NCBI RefSeq assembly: GCF_947500995.1
Contig: NZ_CANMUA010000003.1
Location: 331,669-395,668, forward strand
Origin: an uncultured Serinicoccus sp.
Lineage (GTDB): Bacteria; Actinomycetota; Actinomycetes; Actinomycetales; Dermatophilaceae
Length of the DNA: 64,000 nucleotides
Direction: 5' to 3'
A program made the position numbers and the translations under genes. Below are positions 6,947-16,500 of the stretch, one piece after another. The notes beneath the pieces are model-generated. The model was not told where the DNA came from. It saw only the letters and a list, made by a program, of their open reading frames with translations, and searched no databases. How positions within the stretch are numbered: the stretch's first letter is position 1; each line of letters starts with the position of its first letter.

Positions 6947-8553
6947 GTCGCCACCTCCTCGTCCGCGAGCTGGTGCTGTTCTCGCTGCTGCTGCTGCTGT
7001 TGTTGTTGCTGCTGCTCCTGCTCGGCGGGCTCGGCCTCCGAGCGCTTGAGCGCCACCTGCGGGGCGGTGCCGACCTGCACCTGACGCTGGGCCCGGGGCT
7101 CGACCCGGGTGCGCCGGCCGTCGCCCGAGAGCACCCAGGTGTCCTTGGAGCCGCCGCCGCGGCTGGAGTTGACGATGAGCTCGCCCTCGCCGAGCGCGAC
7201 CCGGGTGAGGCCGCCGGGCAGGACCCAGACCTTCTCCCCGTCGTTGATCGCGAACGGGCGCAGGTCGACGTGCCGCGGGCGCAGCCCGTCCTCGACCATG
7301 GTCGGCACGGTGGACAGCTGCACGACCGGCTGGGCGATCCAGCCGCGGGGCGAGGCGCTGACCGTCGTGCGCAGCTGGTCCAGCTCGGCCTTGCTCGCCT
7401 GGGGCCCGATGACGATGCCCTTGCCCCCGGACCCGTCCACCGGCTTGAGCACGAGCTCGTCGAGCCGGTCCATCACCTCCTCGCGGTGGGTGGGGTCCTC
7501 CAGCCGCCAGGTGTCGACGTTGGGCAGGATCGGCTCCTCGCCCAGGTAGTAGCGGATGATCTCCGGGACGTAGGAGTACATGAGCTTGTCGTCCGCGACG
7601 CCGTTGCCGACCGCGTTGGCGATGGTGACGTTGCCCGCGCGGGCCGCGTTGAGCACCCCCGGGCACCCGAGCACCGAGTCGTTGCGGAAGGCGACCGGGT
7701 CGAGGAAGTCGTCGTCGACCCGGCGGTAGATGACGTGCACCGGCTGCAGCCCGTGGGTGGTGCGCATCATGACGCGACCGCCCTGGGTCACCAGGTCGCG
7801 GCCCTCGACGAGCCGGCAGCCCATGAGACGGGCCAGGAGCGAGTGCTCGAAGTAGGCCGAGTTGTAGGGGCCGGGGGTGAGCACGACGACCTCGGGGTCG
7901 GTGATGCCGGAGGGGGCCGCCGCCCGCAGGGCGCGGAGCAGGCGGCTGGGGTATGCCGCCACCGGCCGGATGCGGTGCGTCCCGACGACCTCGGGCAGGG
8001 TCGAGGTCATGGCCCGGCGGTTGGTGAGGACGTAGGACACCCCGCTGGGGATGCGCACGTTGTCCTCGAGCACCCGGAAGGCGCCCTCGCCGTCCCGGAT
8101 GAGGTCGATGCCCGAGACGTGCACCCGCACCCCGTTGCCGGGCTGGATGTCGAAGGCCACCCGGTGGTAGTGGTTGCTGCTGGTGACGATGTGCCGGGGG
8201 ATCACCTTGTCCGTGATGATCTGCATCGGGCCGTAGATGTCGGCCAGGAAGGCCTCCAGGGCCTTCACCCGCTGGGCCACCCCCGCCTCCACGTGCGACC
8301 AGGTGTCCGCCTCGATGACCCGGGGGACGATGTCCAGCGGGAAGGGCCGTTCCTCGCCCTCGAAGTCGAAGGTGACGCCCTGGTCGTGGTAGCTCTTGCT
8401 GACGTACTCGCCGCGGTTGCGGACGTCCTCGAGGCCGAAGGTGTCGAACTGCGTCGAGATCTGCTCGTAGCCGGGCCTGACGCCTCCGTCCGTGGTGACC
8501 GTCTCGTCATAGATGGACGGCGTGGTCGGGTAGTCGGTGAACGCGCCAGTCAT
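6940..8553 (-). CDS. Circularly permuted type 2 ATP-grasp protein with poly-glutamine tail
   Basis: At 537 residues this is the ATP-dependent amide-ligase-like member (DUF404/DUF407 family) of the conserved trio. The body carries the permuted ATP-grasp signatures, including VLEDNVRIPSGVSYVL, VLTPGPYNSAYFEH, LVLKPVDGSGGKGIVIG (nucleotide loop) and RPFAINDGEKVWVLPGGLTRVAL. The C-terminus ends in an unusual run of about ten Gln encoded by mixed CAG/CAA codons (6975-7017). The start ATG has a TAGGGT box 6 nt upstream, so the operon mRNA is probably leaderless. It diverges from the fructose-bisphosphate aldolase gene. Confidence 0.88.
   Translation of the reverse strand: MTGAFTDYPTTPSIYDETVTTDGGVRPGYEQISTQFDTFGLEDVRNRGEYVSKSYHDQGVTFDFEGEERPFPLDIVPRVIEADTWSHVEAGVAQRVKALEAFLADIYGPMQIITDKVIPRHIVTSSNHYHRVAFDIQPGNGVRVHVSGIDLIRDGEGAFRVLEDNVRIPSGVSYVLTNRRAMTSTLPEVVGTHRIRPVAAYPSRLLRALRAAAPSGITDPEVVVLTPGPYNSAYFEHSLLARLMGCRLVEGRDLVTQGGRVMMRTTHGLQPVHVIYRRVDDDFLDPVAFRNDSVLGCPGVLNAARAGNVTIANAVGNGVADDKLMYSYVPEIIRYYLGEEPILPNVDTWRLEDPTHREEVMDRLDELVLKPVDGSGGKGIVIGPQASKAELDQLRTTVSASPRGWIAQPVVQLSTVPTMVEDGLRPRHVDLRPFAINDGEKVWVLPGGLTRVALGEGELIVNSSRGGGSKDTWVLSGDGRRTRVEPRAQRQVQVGTAPQVALKRSEAEPAEQEQQQQQQQQQQREQHQLADEEVATC
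6975..7020. repeat. CAG/CAA trinucleotide tract (poly-Gln)
   Basis: On the plus strand this reads as repeated gctgctgttgttgctgctg. It encodes the Gln-rich end of the ATP-grasp protein and lies just before the overlap with the alpha-E gene. Codons are mixed CAG and CAA. Confidence 0.8.
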
Positions 8554-8565
8554 ACCGCAACCCTA
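8554..8565 (-). promoter_or_regulatory. -10 box of leaderless ATP-grasp operon
   Basis: On the minus strand TAGGGT, then six bases, then the ATG at 8553; no Shine-Dalgarno sequence is seen. Confidence 0.6.
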
Positions 8566-8636
8566 GAGGAGACCACCCGCTCGCTGTGGAAGCATGGGTG
8601 GCGACCTGACGTCACCGCGTCCCGAGGAGGACCACC

Positions 8637-9665
8637 ATGCCCATCGCCACCCCCGAGGTCTACGCCGACATGATCGACCGGGCGAAGGCCGGCAGCTTCG
8701 CCTACCCGGCCATCAACGTCAGCAGCAGCCAGACCTTCAACGCCGCCATCCAGGGGTTCGCCGAGGCCGGCTCGGACGGGATCATCCAGGTCTCGACCGG
8801 AGGAGCGGAGTACTGGTCCGGCCAGGGGGTCAAGGAGATGGTGACCGGGGCCATGGCCTTCAGTGCCTTCGCCCACGAGGTCGCCAAGAAGTACGACGTC
8901 AACATCGCCCTGCACACCGACCACTGCCCCAAGGACAAGCTCGACGGCTTCGTCCGGCCGCTGCTCGCCGCGTCGGTCGAGCGGGTCAAGGAGGGCGGGC
9001 TGCCCTACTTCCAGTCCCACATGTGGGACGGCTCCGCGACGCCGCTGGACGAGAACCTGCAGATCGCCGAGGAGCTGCTGGAGCAGTGCCGCCAGGCCAA
9101 GATCATCCTCGAGGTCGAGATCGGCGTGGTCGGGGGCGAGGAGGACGGCGTCGCCAACGAGATCAACGACCAGCTCTACACCACCCCCGAGGATGCGGTC
9201 GCCACGATCGAGGCGCTCGGCACGGGCGACCAGGGCCGCTACCTCGCGGCCCTGACCTTCGGCAACGTGCACGGCGTCTACAAGCCGGGCAACGTCAAGC
9301 TGCGTCCGGAGGTGCTCCAGACCGCCCAGGAGGCGGCCGCCAAGGCGCTCGGCCGCGACGCCGAGAGCCGCCCCTTCGACCTGGTCTTCCACGGCGGCTC
9401 CGGCTCCAGCGCCCAGGAGATCTCCGACGCGGTCGACTACGGCGTGGTCAAGATGAACATCGACACGGACACGCAGTACGCCTTCACCCGCCCCGTCGCC
9501 GGCTTCATGCTCAGCAACTACGAGGGCGTGCTCAAGGTGGACGGCGAGGTCGGCAACAAGAAGCAGTACGACCCGCGGGCCTGGGGCAAGGTCGCCGAGA
9601 ACGCGATGTCGGCGCGCGTCGTCGAGGCCTGCGAGAACCTGCGCTCCGCCGGGACCCACCGGTGA
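8637..9665 (+). CDS. fbaA: Class II fructose-bisphosphate aldolase
   Basis: This zinc-dependent aldolase of 342 residues interconverts fructose 1,6-bisphosphate with dihydroxyacetone phosphate and glyceraldehyde 3-phosphate in glycolysis and gluconeogenesis. Metal-site and phosphate-site motifs are visible: LHTDHCPKDKL (HxDH), GNVHGVYKPGN, and VFHGGSGSS. The N-terminus MPIATPEVYADMIDRAK and the length match actinobacterial Fba. A GAGGAGG ribosome site lies upstream. The stop overlaps the GTG of the DUF3151 gene (GTGA). Confidence 0.95.
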   Translation: MPIATPEVYADMIDRAKAGSFAYPAINVSSSQTFNAAIQGFAEAGSDGIIQVSTGGAEYWSGQGVKEMVTGAMAFSAFAHEVAKKYDVNIALHTDHCPKDKLDGFVRPLLAASVERVKEGGLPYFQSHMWDGSATPLDENLQIAEELLEQCRQAKIILEVEIGVVGGEEDGVANEINDQLYTTPEDAVATIEALGTGDQGRYLAALTFGNVHGVYKPGNVKLRPEVLQTAQEAAAKALGRDAESRPFDLVFHGGSGSSAQEISDAVDYGVVKMNIDTDTQYAFTRPVAGFMLSNYEGVLKVDGEVGNKKQYDPRAWGKVAENAMSARVVEACENLRSAGTHR

Positions 9666-10078
9666 CCGGCGGCATCGGGTCGACCGACCTGCTCGGCATC
9701 CCGCCGACCGAGCTGCCCGAGGACCCCGCGGCCCGGGTGCTGGCCGAGGGCGACCCGCGGGCGGTCGCCGCGGCATACCCCGGATCGTGCCTGGCCTGGG
9801 CCATGCTGGCCGAGGACGCCCTGCACGAGGGGGACGACGTGTCCGCCTACGCCTTCGCGCGGACCGGCTACCACCGGGGCCTGGACCAGCTGCGCCGGGC
9901 CGGGTGGCGCGGGCAGGGGCCGGTGCCCTGGGAGCACGAGCCCAACCGGGGCTTCCTGCGGGCCCTGGCGTCCCTGGCCGCGGCGGCGGGTCGCATCGGC
10001 GAGACCGAGGAGCAGCACCGGTGCACGGAGTTCCTCCGGGCGTCCTCGGCGACGGCGGCGCGCGAGCTCGGCTGCTGA
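9662..10078 (+). CDS. DUF3151 family protein
   Basis: This 138-residue protein of the actinobacterial DUF3151 family is recognised by LAWAMLAEDAL, AYAFARTGYHRGLDQLRRAGWRG and VPWEHEPNRGFLRAL. Its GTG start overlaps the aldolase stop, and the same pairing occurs in many actinobacteria, so it is co-expressed with fbaA. The helical repeats look TPR-like. The function is unknown. Confidence 0.85.
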   Translation: MTGGIGSTDLLGIPPTELPEDPAARVLAEGDPRAVAAAYPGSCLAWAMLAEDALHEGDDVSAYAFARTGYHRGLDQLRRAGWRGQGPVPWEHEPNRGFLRALASLAAAAGRIGETEEQHRCTEFLRASSATAARELGC

Positions 10079-10094
10079 GCCGACGGGGGGTTGC

Positions 10095-10133
10095 GGGCGG
10101 CGCCCGGGTCCGTGACCGCCCCGGGTGCCGCCC
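10095..10133. terminator. GC-rich hairpin after the fbaA-DUF3151 operon
   Basis: The arms 10095-10108 and 10120-10133 pair over 14 bases with one G:U-type mismatch around an 11-nt loop. No U-tract follows, as is usual for high-GC actinobacteria. Confidence 0.7.
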
Positions 10134-10236
10134 GCTCCCCATGAGTCGGATCGATCGCGTCCCCTGACGTGCGGTCCGACCAGGACATCCAAGCACGCTG
10201 GCGCGCGCGGGGCTGTCCCATGGCTGCCAGTGGCTC

Positions 10237-10242
10237 TATGCT
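10237..10242 (+). promoter_or_regulatory. -10 box of leaderless LuxR-type gene
   Basis: TATGCT lies 7 nt before the ATG at 10250. Confidence 0.6.
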
Positions 10243-10249
10243 GCCATAG

Positions 10250-11212
10250 ATGAATGCTCAACCACAGACGGTCGGGCTGTCCGCGGAGGCCGAGCAGCTC
10301 TACCGCCACGTCCTGCGCTCGGCCCCCGCCACCCTGCCGCAGCACGCCGAGGCGCTGGGGTGGCAGCTGCGCCACGCGGAGCGCGTCATGGGGGACCTGG
10401 AACGCCTGCGTCTCGCGCGGCGGGTCCCCGACGACCTGGTGAAGGTGGACGACCCCCGGGCCGGCGTCGGTCGGCTGCTGGACACCGAGGAGGCGGACCT
10501 CGACGAGCGGCGACGGCAGCTGCTCAGCCTCCGGGAGTCCCTGGAGAGCTTCGAGTCCGACTACCGCCGCGGCCTGCAGCTCTCCGGCCCGCGGGTGCCC
10601 CCCTGGGAGCAGGTGGCGCCGTCCGAGGCGGCGTCGGTGGTCGAGCACCTGTCCCGGACCTCGCGCGGATCCATCCTCCAGGTCACCACCGGACCGGCTC
10701 ACGACGAGGGGGTCCGGCGTCGGTGGGAGGAGGCGGCCGGCAGCGGACGCGAGCTGCGCGCGATCTTCCCGCTGTCGGTGCTGACCGACCCGCAGTGGCA
10801 CTCCTTCGCCCAGCAGCGGGCCCGGGCGGGGGAGCAGCAGCGCTATCTCGCCGACGACGCGATCGGGGTGGAGTTCGGCATCTTCGGCCGCTCCGGGGTG
10901 ATGCTCAAGGAGGCGGGGGAGGACGCCGACCACCTGCTCCTGCGCCCACCGGCCATCATCGACGCCTTCAGCACCCTCTTCGACGAGCTCTGGCGGCGGG
11001 CGGAGCCGCTGCTGGCCCGGGACGCCTCGGCCCAGGACGTCAAGCTCCTGGAGCTGCTCTCCCTCGGCTTCAAGGACGAGGCGATCGCGCGGCAGATGGG
11101 CCTGGGCCTGCGCACCGTGCGGCGCCGGATCGCCGCCCTCATGGAGGAGCACGGATCGGACACCCGCTTCCAGCTGGGGCTGGCGGTCAGCCGACGCGGG
11201 CTCGTCGACTGA
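10250..11212 (+). CDS. LuxR-type HTH transcriptional regulator (TrmB/LuxR architecture), copy 1
   Basis: This 320-residue protein has an N-terminal winged-helix-like segment (residues about 10-60), a middle helical and sensor-like part, and a C-terminal LuxR/GerE helix-turn-helix (KLLELLSLGFKDEAIARQMGLGLRTVRRRIAALMEEHG) near residues 262-300. There is no receiver or ATPase domain. It resembles the second regulator at 23863 in size and domain order. The start is set by a TATGCT box 7 nt upstream. The target genes are unknown; it stands alone between two operons. Confidence 0.78.
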   Translation: MNAQPQTVGLSAEAEQLYRHVLRSAPATLPQHAEALGWQLRHAERVMGDLERLRLARRVPDDLVKVDDPRAGVGRLLDTEEADLDERRRQLLSLRESLESFESDYRRGLQLSGPRVPPWEQVAPSEAASVVEHLSRTSRGSILQVTTGPAHDEGVRRRWEEAAGSGRELRAIFPLSVLTDPQWHSFAQQRARAGEQQRYLADDAIGVEFGIFGRSGVMLKEAGEDADHLLLRPPAIIDAFSTLFDELWRRAEPLLARDASAQDVKLLELLSLGFKDEAIARQMGLGLRTVRRRIAALMEEHGSDTRFQLGLAVSRRGLVD

Positions 11213-11245
11213 GTCGTGGTCGGGGCAGGGCAGGGACGTCGATAG

Positions 11246-12583
<1,338 letters not shown>

Positions 12584-12585
12584 CG

Positions 12586-12613
12586 CCCCTGGTGGCGGGA
12601 CCCGCCCCAGGGG
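12586..12613. terminator. Strong hairpin after purA
   Basis: A 28-base near-perfect inverted repeat (CCCCTGG / CCAGGGG outer arms and GGCGG / CCGCC inner arms, one bulged T) begins 3 bp after the purA stop. Confidence 0.75.
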
Positions 12614-12661
12614 AGGCGTGGCCGGCTGCTCCTGAGCCGGAGGGACCGCAGCGGCGAGGGC

Positions 12662-12667
12662 TACCCT
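12662..12667 (+). promoter_or_regulatory. -10 box of leaderless SRPBCC gene
   Basis: TACCCT lies 7 nt before the ATG at 12675. Confidence 0.55.
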
Positions 12668-12674
12668 GACCCCC

Positions 12675-13142
12675 ATGGACGTCACCGTGGGCACCACCTT
12701 CGACGCGCCGCGACCGCTGGTCGCCGCGGTCTCCGGTGACCCGGACCAGGCGCTGCGGTGGTACGCCAACATCCGGTCGGTCCGCTGGCAGGGCCCGGCC
12801 GAGGTGGTGGTGGGGGCCCGGGTCGACTTCGTGGCCCGCTTCCTCGGGCGCCACCTGGCCTACACCTACGAGATCGTCGACCTGGTGCCGCAGGAACGGA
12901 TGGTCATGCGCACCGACGACGGGCCCCTGCCGATGGAGACGACCTACTGCTGGTGGGATGAGGAGCCGGGGGAGGGGGGTCGCCCGCGCACCGGGATGAG
13001 CGTGCGCAACGCGGGCCGTCCCTCGGCGATGACCACCCTCGCCTCCGGCGCGGTGACCCTCGGCATGAAGCGGGCCATGCGGCGCGACCTGGAGCGGCTG
13101 CGCCTGGTGCTGCGGGAAGAGCTCGGCGTACCGGACGCGTAG
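12675..13142 (+). CDS. SRPBCC (START-like) family protein
   Basis: This 155-residue protein has the hydrophobic-pocket SRPBCC fold, suggested by the DVTVGTTFDAPRPLVAAVS start, YANIRSVRWQGPAEVVVGARVDF, and the long C-terminal helix ending RRDLERLRLVLREELG. Such proteins bind small lipophilic ligands or act as co-chaperones. No catalytic residue can be named. It is separated from purA by a terminator and has its own -10 box. Confidence 0.72.
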   Translation: MDVTVGTTFDAPRPLVAAVSGDPDQALRWYANIRSVRWQGPAEVVVGARVDFVARFLGRHLAYTYEIVDLVPQERMVMRTDDGPLPMETTYCWWDEEPGEGGRPRTGMSVRNAGRPSAMTTLASGAVTLGMKRAMRRDLERLRLVLREELGVPDA

Positions 13143-13213
13143 TAGGCCCGCACCGATGAGTCCGGGGCGTCCGCCCGGTCCCACCACCGACCTGACCACG
13201 ACCACGACGAGGT

Positions 13214-13864
13214 ATGCCTGTGCCGGACCGGACGACGACGAGGGACCTGTGGGCGGCGGTGCACGCGGAGCGTGCGGCGCTGGCCGACCAGCTGAGCACG
13301 CTCGACGACGAGCAGTGGGCGGCGCCGAGCCTGTGCGGCCGCTGGAGCGTGCGGGAGGTGGTGGCCCACCTGACCGCCGCGGCCAGCGTGGGGCGGGTGC
13401 GGTGGCTGACCAGCGTGCTGGGCGCCCGCTTCGACGTCGACCTGCACAACCAGCGGCGCCTCGTCGAGCACCTCGGCGCGTCCCCCCAGGACACCCTGGC
13501 CGGTCTGCGGCGGGTGGTCACCAGCACCACGGCGGCATCCGGCCACACCCCGGCGTGGCTGGGCGAGGTCGTGGTGCACGGCCAGGACATCCGCCGTCCC
13601 CTCGGACTTCCTGCCACGACGCCACCCGGGCGGGCGGAGACGGTGGCGCGCTTCTTCGCGTCCCGCGACTTCACCGTGCCCAGCCGCACCACCGGTGAAG
13701 GGCTGCGACTCCGGGCGGACGACAGCGGTCTGGACGTCGGGACGGGCCTCGAGGTCGTCGGTCCCACCGTCGCGCTCACCATGGTGCTGGCCGGTCGAGC
13801 AGCCTTCCTGGAGGATCTCAGCGGCCCCGGTGTGCCGACCGTGGCCGGGCGCATCGCCGGCTGA
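13214..13864 (+). CDS. Maleylpyruvate isomerase family / mycothiol-dependent DinB-fold protein
   Basis: This 216-residue protein has the DinB-like four-helix N-terminus (ALADQLSTLDDEQWAAPSLCGRWSVREVVAHLT), the hallmark of the actinobacterial TIGR03083 family that uses mycothiol as a thiol cofactor. The metal-binding His (VVAHLT and a later VVVHGQDIRRPL) are present. Characterised relatives isomerise maleylpyruvate or transfer mycothiol to electrophiles; the substrate here is unknown. It converges with the winged-helix gene on the minus strand. Confidence 0.8.
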   Translation: MPVPDRTTTRDLWAAVHAERAALADQLSTLDDEQWAAPSLCGRWSVREVVAHLTAAASVGRVRWLTSVLGARFDVDLHNQRRLVEHLGASPQDTLAGLRRVVTSTTAASGHTPAWLGEVVVHGQDIRRPLGLPATTPPGRAETVARFFASRDFTVPSRTTGEGLRLRADDSGLDVGTGLEVVGPTVALTMVLAGRAAFLEDLSGPGVPTVAGRIAG

Positions 13865-13874
13865 GCCGACGGCT

Positions 13875-14717
13875 TCAGGCGGGCAGCTCGCGGGTGAGGC
13901 GGGGCAGCGCGCGGTCCACCGGCCCGGGCAGGGCGGTCCCGAAAGGCTCCACCGCGACGGGGGCACCGGCCCGCGCCGGCCGACGCCACGTGCCGAGCGC
14001 CCGCCCCGCCTGCACGAGCGTGGGCCGGAACACCCCGTTGCCTCCCGGCACCACCGCCGCCTCCTCCTCCCGGGTGACGACCGCCCGGCGGTCGCCGTAG
14101 CCCAGCACCAGCTCGTCGAAGCCCGGCAGCAGCAGCGGGGTGGCGGTCGCCCGGCGGGCACCGGCATACCGCTCCACGACGGCGGGGTCGACCCAGTGCT
14201 CGACCCCGTCGACGTCGAGGACGTCCAGCTCGTCGCAGGCGGGACCGAGGACCGGTGCGAGGTCGCGCTTGAGCAGCTTGGTCCACCAGAGGAAGTCGGC
14301 GGCCGGCACCGGCCCGTGGCTGCGGACGTAGCGGACGAACCACTCGAGGACGGCCGCCTCGGGCTCGAGAGCGCGCGAGGAGGTGATCCACTCCTCGGCG
14401 AGGACGAACCGCTGGGCACGAGCCTCGGTCGGCCCCAGGCAGATCACCCCGCGGACGGCGAGGTGGAAGAGCGAGTGGTAGCCGCGGCCGGCGGCGGTGG
14501 GGTGCCCGGCCTGCACCCAGGCCTCCACCAGGGCGTCGCGGGTCGCCCCGCCGCCCGTCAGCACGGTGCGGGCGACGGCCTCGGCCCGGTCCAGGGCGGC
14601 GTCGTCCAGACCGAGCTCCTCGCGCCGGCGGGTCGTCCCGCGCAGGACCTTGGTCGCGGTGAGGCCGAGCATCCACCCGAGGTCCTCCGCCGGCACGACG
14701 AAGAGCGTGCCGCGCAT
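13875..14717 (-). CDS. Winged-helix DNA-binding domain (HTH_42/YcaQ-like) protein, N-terminally short
   Basis: The protein (280 residues from ATG) matches the HTH_42 family through GYHSLFHLAVRGVICLGP, PAADFLWWTKL, LLLPGFDELVLGYGDR and NGVFRPTLVQAGRALGTWRR. Relatives are DNA-interacting proteins linked to interstrand-crosslink repair. The start coincides with the conserved MRGTLFVVPAEDLGWML, which in full-length relatives comes after about 60-80 residues. Those residues are absent: an in-frame stop lies at 14787 and the upstream DNA belongs to another intact gene. A GTG at 14756 could add 13 residues. It may be a truncated but retained copy. Confidence 0.7.
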   Translation of the reverse strand: MRGTLFVVPAEDLGWMLGLTATKVLRGTTRRREELGLDDAALDRAEAVARTVLTGGGATRDALVEAWVQAGHPTAAGRGYHSLFHLAVRGVICLGPTEARAQRFVLAEEWITSSRALEPEAAVLEWFVRYVRSHGPVPAADFLWWTKLLKRDLAPVLGPACDELDVLDVDGVEHWVDPAVVERYAGARRATATPLLLPGFDELVLGYGDRRAVVTREEEAAVVPGGNGVFRPTLVQAGRALGTWRRPARAGAPVAVEPFGTALPGPVDRALPRLTRELPA

Positions 14718-14727
14718 GGGCCAGCCC

Positions 14728-15405
14728 TCATCGGCCCGGCTCCCCGGGCGGCCCACCCGCAGCCCGCGCGGCCTGCGCCGCCCGCGTCAGCCACGCGGGC
14801 GGGTCGCCGTAGCGCTGCGGCGGCACGAGGCGGCCGGCCGCGCAGTCCTCCGCGAGCTGGCGCATCCGCGCCGCCCGGGTGCTCTCGCGCTTGGCGCTGG
14901 TCACCCAGCCGGTGACGGTCCTGCGGTAGCTCGGGGTGGCCGCCTCCCAGAACGCCCACGCCGCCGGGTCCGAGCGCAGCGCCTCCTCCTGGGCGGCGTC
15001 CAGCGGCGCGGGGGCGCTCTCGAAGGAGTAGACCGCCGTGCGTTCCGCGGTCCGTGCCTCGAAGGCTGCGATCCCGGCCGGTCGCATCCGGCCCTGCGCC
15101 AGCAGCCGCTCGACGTGCGCCACGTTGACCGCGCTCCAGATGCTGCCCCGCCGACGCGGGGTCCACCGCTGGCGCCGGCTGTCCGCGTCGATCCGCTGGC
15201 TCACCGAGTCGATCCACCCGAAGCACAGGGCCTCCGGCACCGCCTGCGCCCAGGTCAGGCCCTGCGGCTCGACGTGCTTCTTGTGCAGCCCCATCCAGAG
15301 CTCGTCCGCGCTCTCGTGGTGCTCCTCGAGCCAGGCGCGGAAGTCCTCCGGCCCGTCGAAGAACACCGCCGGTCGCTCCGGTGTGCCGCCCGGCCGCCCC
15401 GCCAT
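14728..15405 (-). CDS. YdeI/OmpD-associated family protein
   Basis: This 225-residue protein has the YdeI/OmdA signatures FRAWLEEHHESADELWMGLHKK, LCFGWIDSVSQRIDADSRRQRWTPRRRGSIWSAVN and a C-terminal PPAWLTRA region. Members are linked to bacteriocin or peptide-stress protection, but the biochemical role is unknown. The ATG lies 2 bp from the stop of the upstream PPOX-type gene, so the two are co-transcribed. Confidence 0.82.
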   Translation of the reverse strand: MAGRPGGTPERPAVFFDGPEDFRAWLEEHHESADELWMGLHKKHVEPQGLTWAQAVPEALCFGWIDSVSQRIDADSRRQRWTPRRRGSIWSAVNVAHVERLLAQGRMRPAGIAAFEARTAERTAVYSFESAPAPLDAAQEEALRSDPAAWAFWEAATPSYRRTVTGWVTSAKRESTRAARMRQLAEDCAAGRLVPPQRYGDPPAWLTRAAQAARAAGGPPGEPGR

Positions 15406-15407
15406 GC

Positions 15408-15926
15408 TCAGCCGCCCCCGAAGGTGAACCGGGTGCAGTCGGTCGGGAAGTCGAACCATGCCAGCACCCGGTGCGGCTCGATGACCCGGAGCCCGCCGCC
15501 GTCCTCGCCGGACCAGGAGTCCGGACCCGGGGAGTAGCCCGCTTCCGCGTACTTCCCGAAGGCCTCGGACAGCCTCGGCCCCAGCCCGTCGGCGTCCGCG
15601 CAGGTGGCGCGGGAGTCTCCCTCGACGATGACCACCTCGGTGCCGCTCTCCAGCGTCAGCGTGACGGCGGGGTTGGCCTCGACGTTGCGGGTATGCCGTG
15701 TGGTCGGGGCCCCGTCGTACCAGAACCGTCCGTCCAGCCACACGCCCCAGCGTGGCACCGAGTGCGGACGACCGTCCGGGCGGACGCTGGCCAGCCAGTA
15801 GTGCGCCGCCTCGCGGAGGCGCTCCTCGACCGTCGGCCAGTCCAGCGTCCCCTCGGTGCCGGTCGGCAGGCCGTAGCCCTCCGGCAGGGTCGGACGGTCG
15901 GTGCGCGGGCTGCTCGTCGGCGGCAT
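15408..15926 (-). CDS. Pyridoxamine 5'-phosphate oxidase-like (PPOX/F420-type) protein
   Basis: This 172-residue split-barrel protein shows WPTVEERLREAAHYWLASVRPDGRPHSVPRWGVWLDGRFWYDG, typical of flavin- or F420-binding PPOX-like proteins, and a C-terminal HRVLAWFDFPTDCTRFTF strand pair. The exact cofactor and substrate are unknown. The start is the ATG preceded by TACGGT at a 6-nt distance, giving a leaderless mRNA; the longer upstream open frame is not protein-like. Confidence 0.75.
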   Translation of the reverse strand: MPPTSSPRTDRPTLPEGYGLPTGTEGTLDWPTVEERLREAAHYWLASVRPDGRPHSVPRWGVWLDGRFWYDGAPTTRHTRNVEANPAVTLTLESGTEVVIVEGDSRATCADADGLGPRLSEAFGKYAEAGYSPGPDSWSGEDGGGLRVIEPHRVLAWFDFPTDCTRFTFGGG

Positions 15927-15938
15927 ACCCGCACCGTA
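15927..15938 (-). promoter_or_regulatory. -10 box of leaderless PPOX-like gene
   Basis: On the minus strand TACGGT, then six bases, then the ATG at 15926. Confidence 0.5.
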
Positions 15939-16059
15939 GACCCGGCGGCCGACACACCGCACCGTTCCCGCGGGTGCCGGTCGGGCGGGGACCCGCACCC
16001 CGCGGGGGATGCCGGTGAGGGGGTTGCCGACCGGCGCCGGCCGCTGCCAGCCTGGGGGC

Positions 16060-16491
16060 ATGAGCGGCCCGCAGATCTCGCCCAAGCTCGTCGTCCGGGG
16101 TGCCGACGAGGCCATCGCGTTCTACGAGGCCGTGCTGGGCGCCCGACCGCGCTCGAGGTATGCCGCCGGCGGGGCCGTCGTCTTCGCCTCCCTCGACCTG
16201 CCGCGCGGTGCCCAGCTGCAGGTCAAGGAGGCCGACGACACCGACCCGGCCCCACCGGAGGGCGGCGGTGGCGTGGTCCTCGACATCCTCACCGACGACC
16301 CGGACGCCGTCATGCAGCGGGCGCTGGACCACGGGGCGTCCGAGGTCTTCCCCGTGGCGGACCAGGCCTACGGTGCCCGCCAGGGACGGTTCCGGGACCC
16401 CTTCGGCCACCAGTGGATCGTGGGGACACCGGTCGCCATGAGCGACGAGGAGGTGCAGGCCGCGCTCGACGCCTGGTCACGGCATACCTGA
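16060..16491 (+). CDS. VOC (glyoxalase/bleomycin-resistance-like) family protein
   Basis: This 143-residue single-chain VOC protein has paired beta-alpha-beta-beta-beta modules: SPKLVVRGADEAIAFYEAVLGARPRSRY in the first half and VLDILTDDPDAVMQRALDHGASEVFPV...GRFRDPFGHQWIVGTP in the second. It matches the PhnB/YdfO-like subgroup with the RDPFGHQW metal-site motif. The ATG is preceded by a CAGCCT box at a 6-nt distance. The substrate is unknown. Confidence 0.82.
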   Translation: MSGPQISPKLVVRGADEAIAFYEAVLGARPRSRYAAGGAVVFASLDLPRGAQLQVKEADDTDPAPPEGGGGVVLDILTDDPDAVMQRALDHGASEVFPVADQAYGARQGRFRDPFGHQWIVGTPVAMSDEEVQAALDAWSRHT

Positions 16492-16500
16492 GACGCTCGC

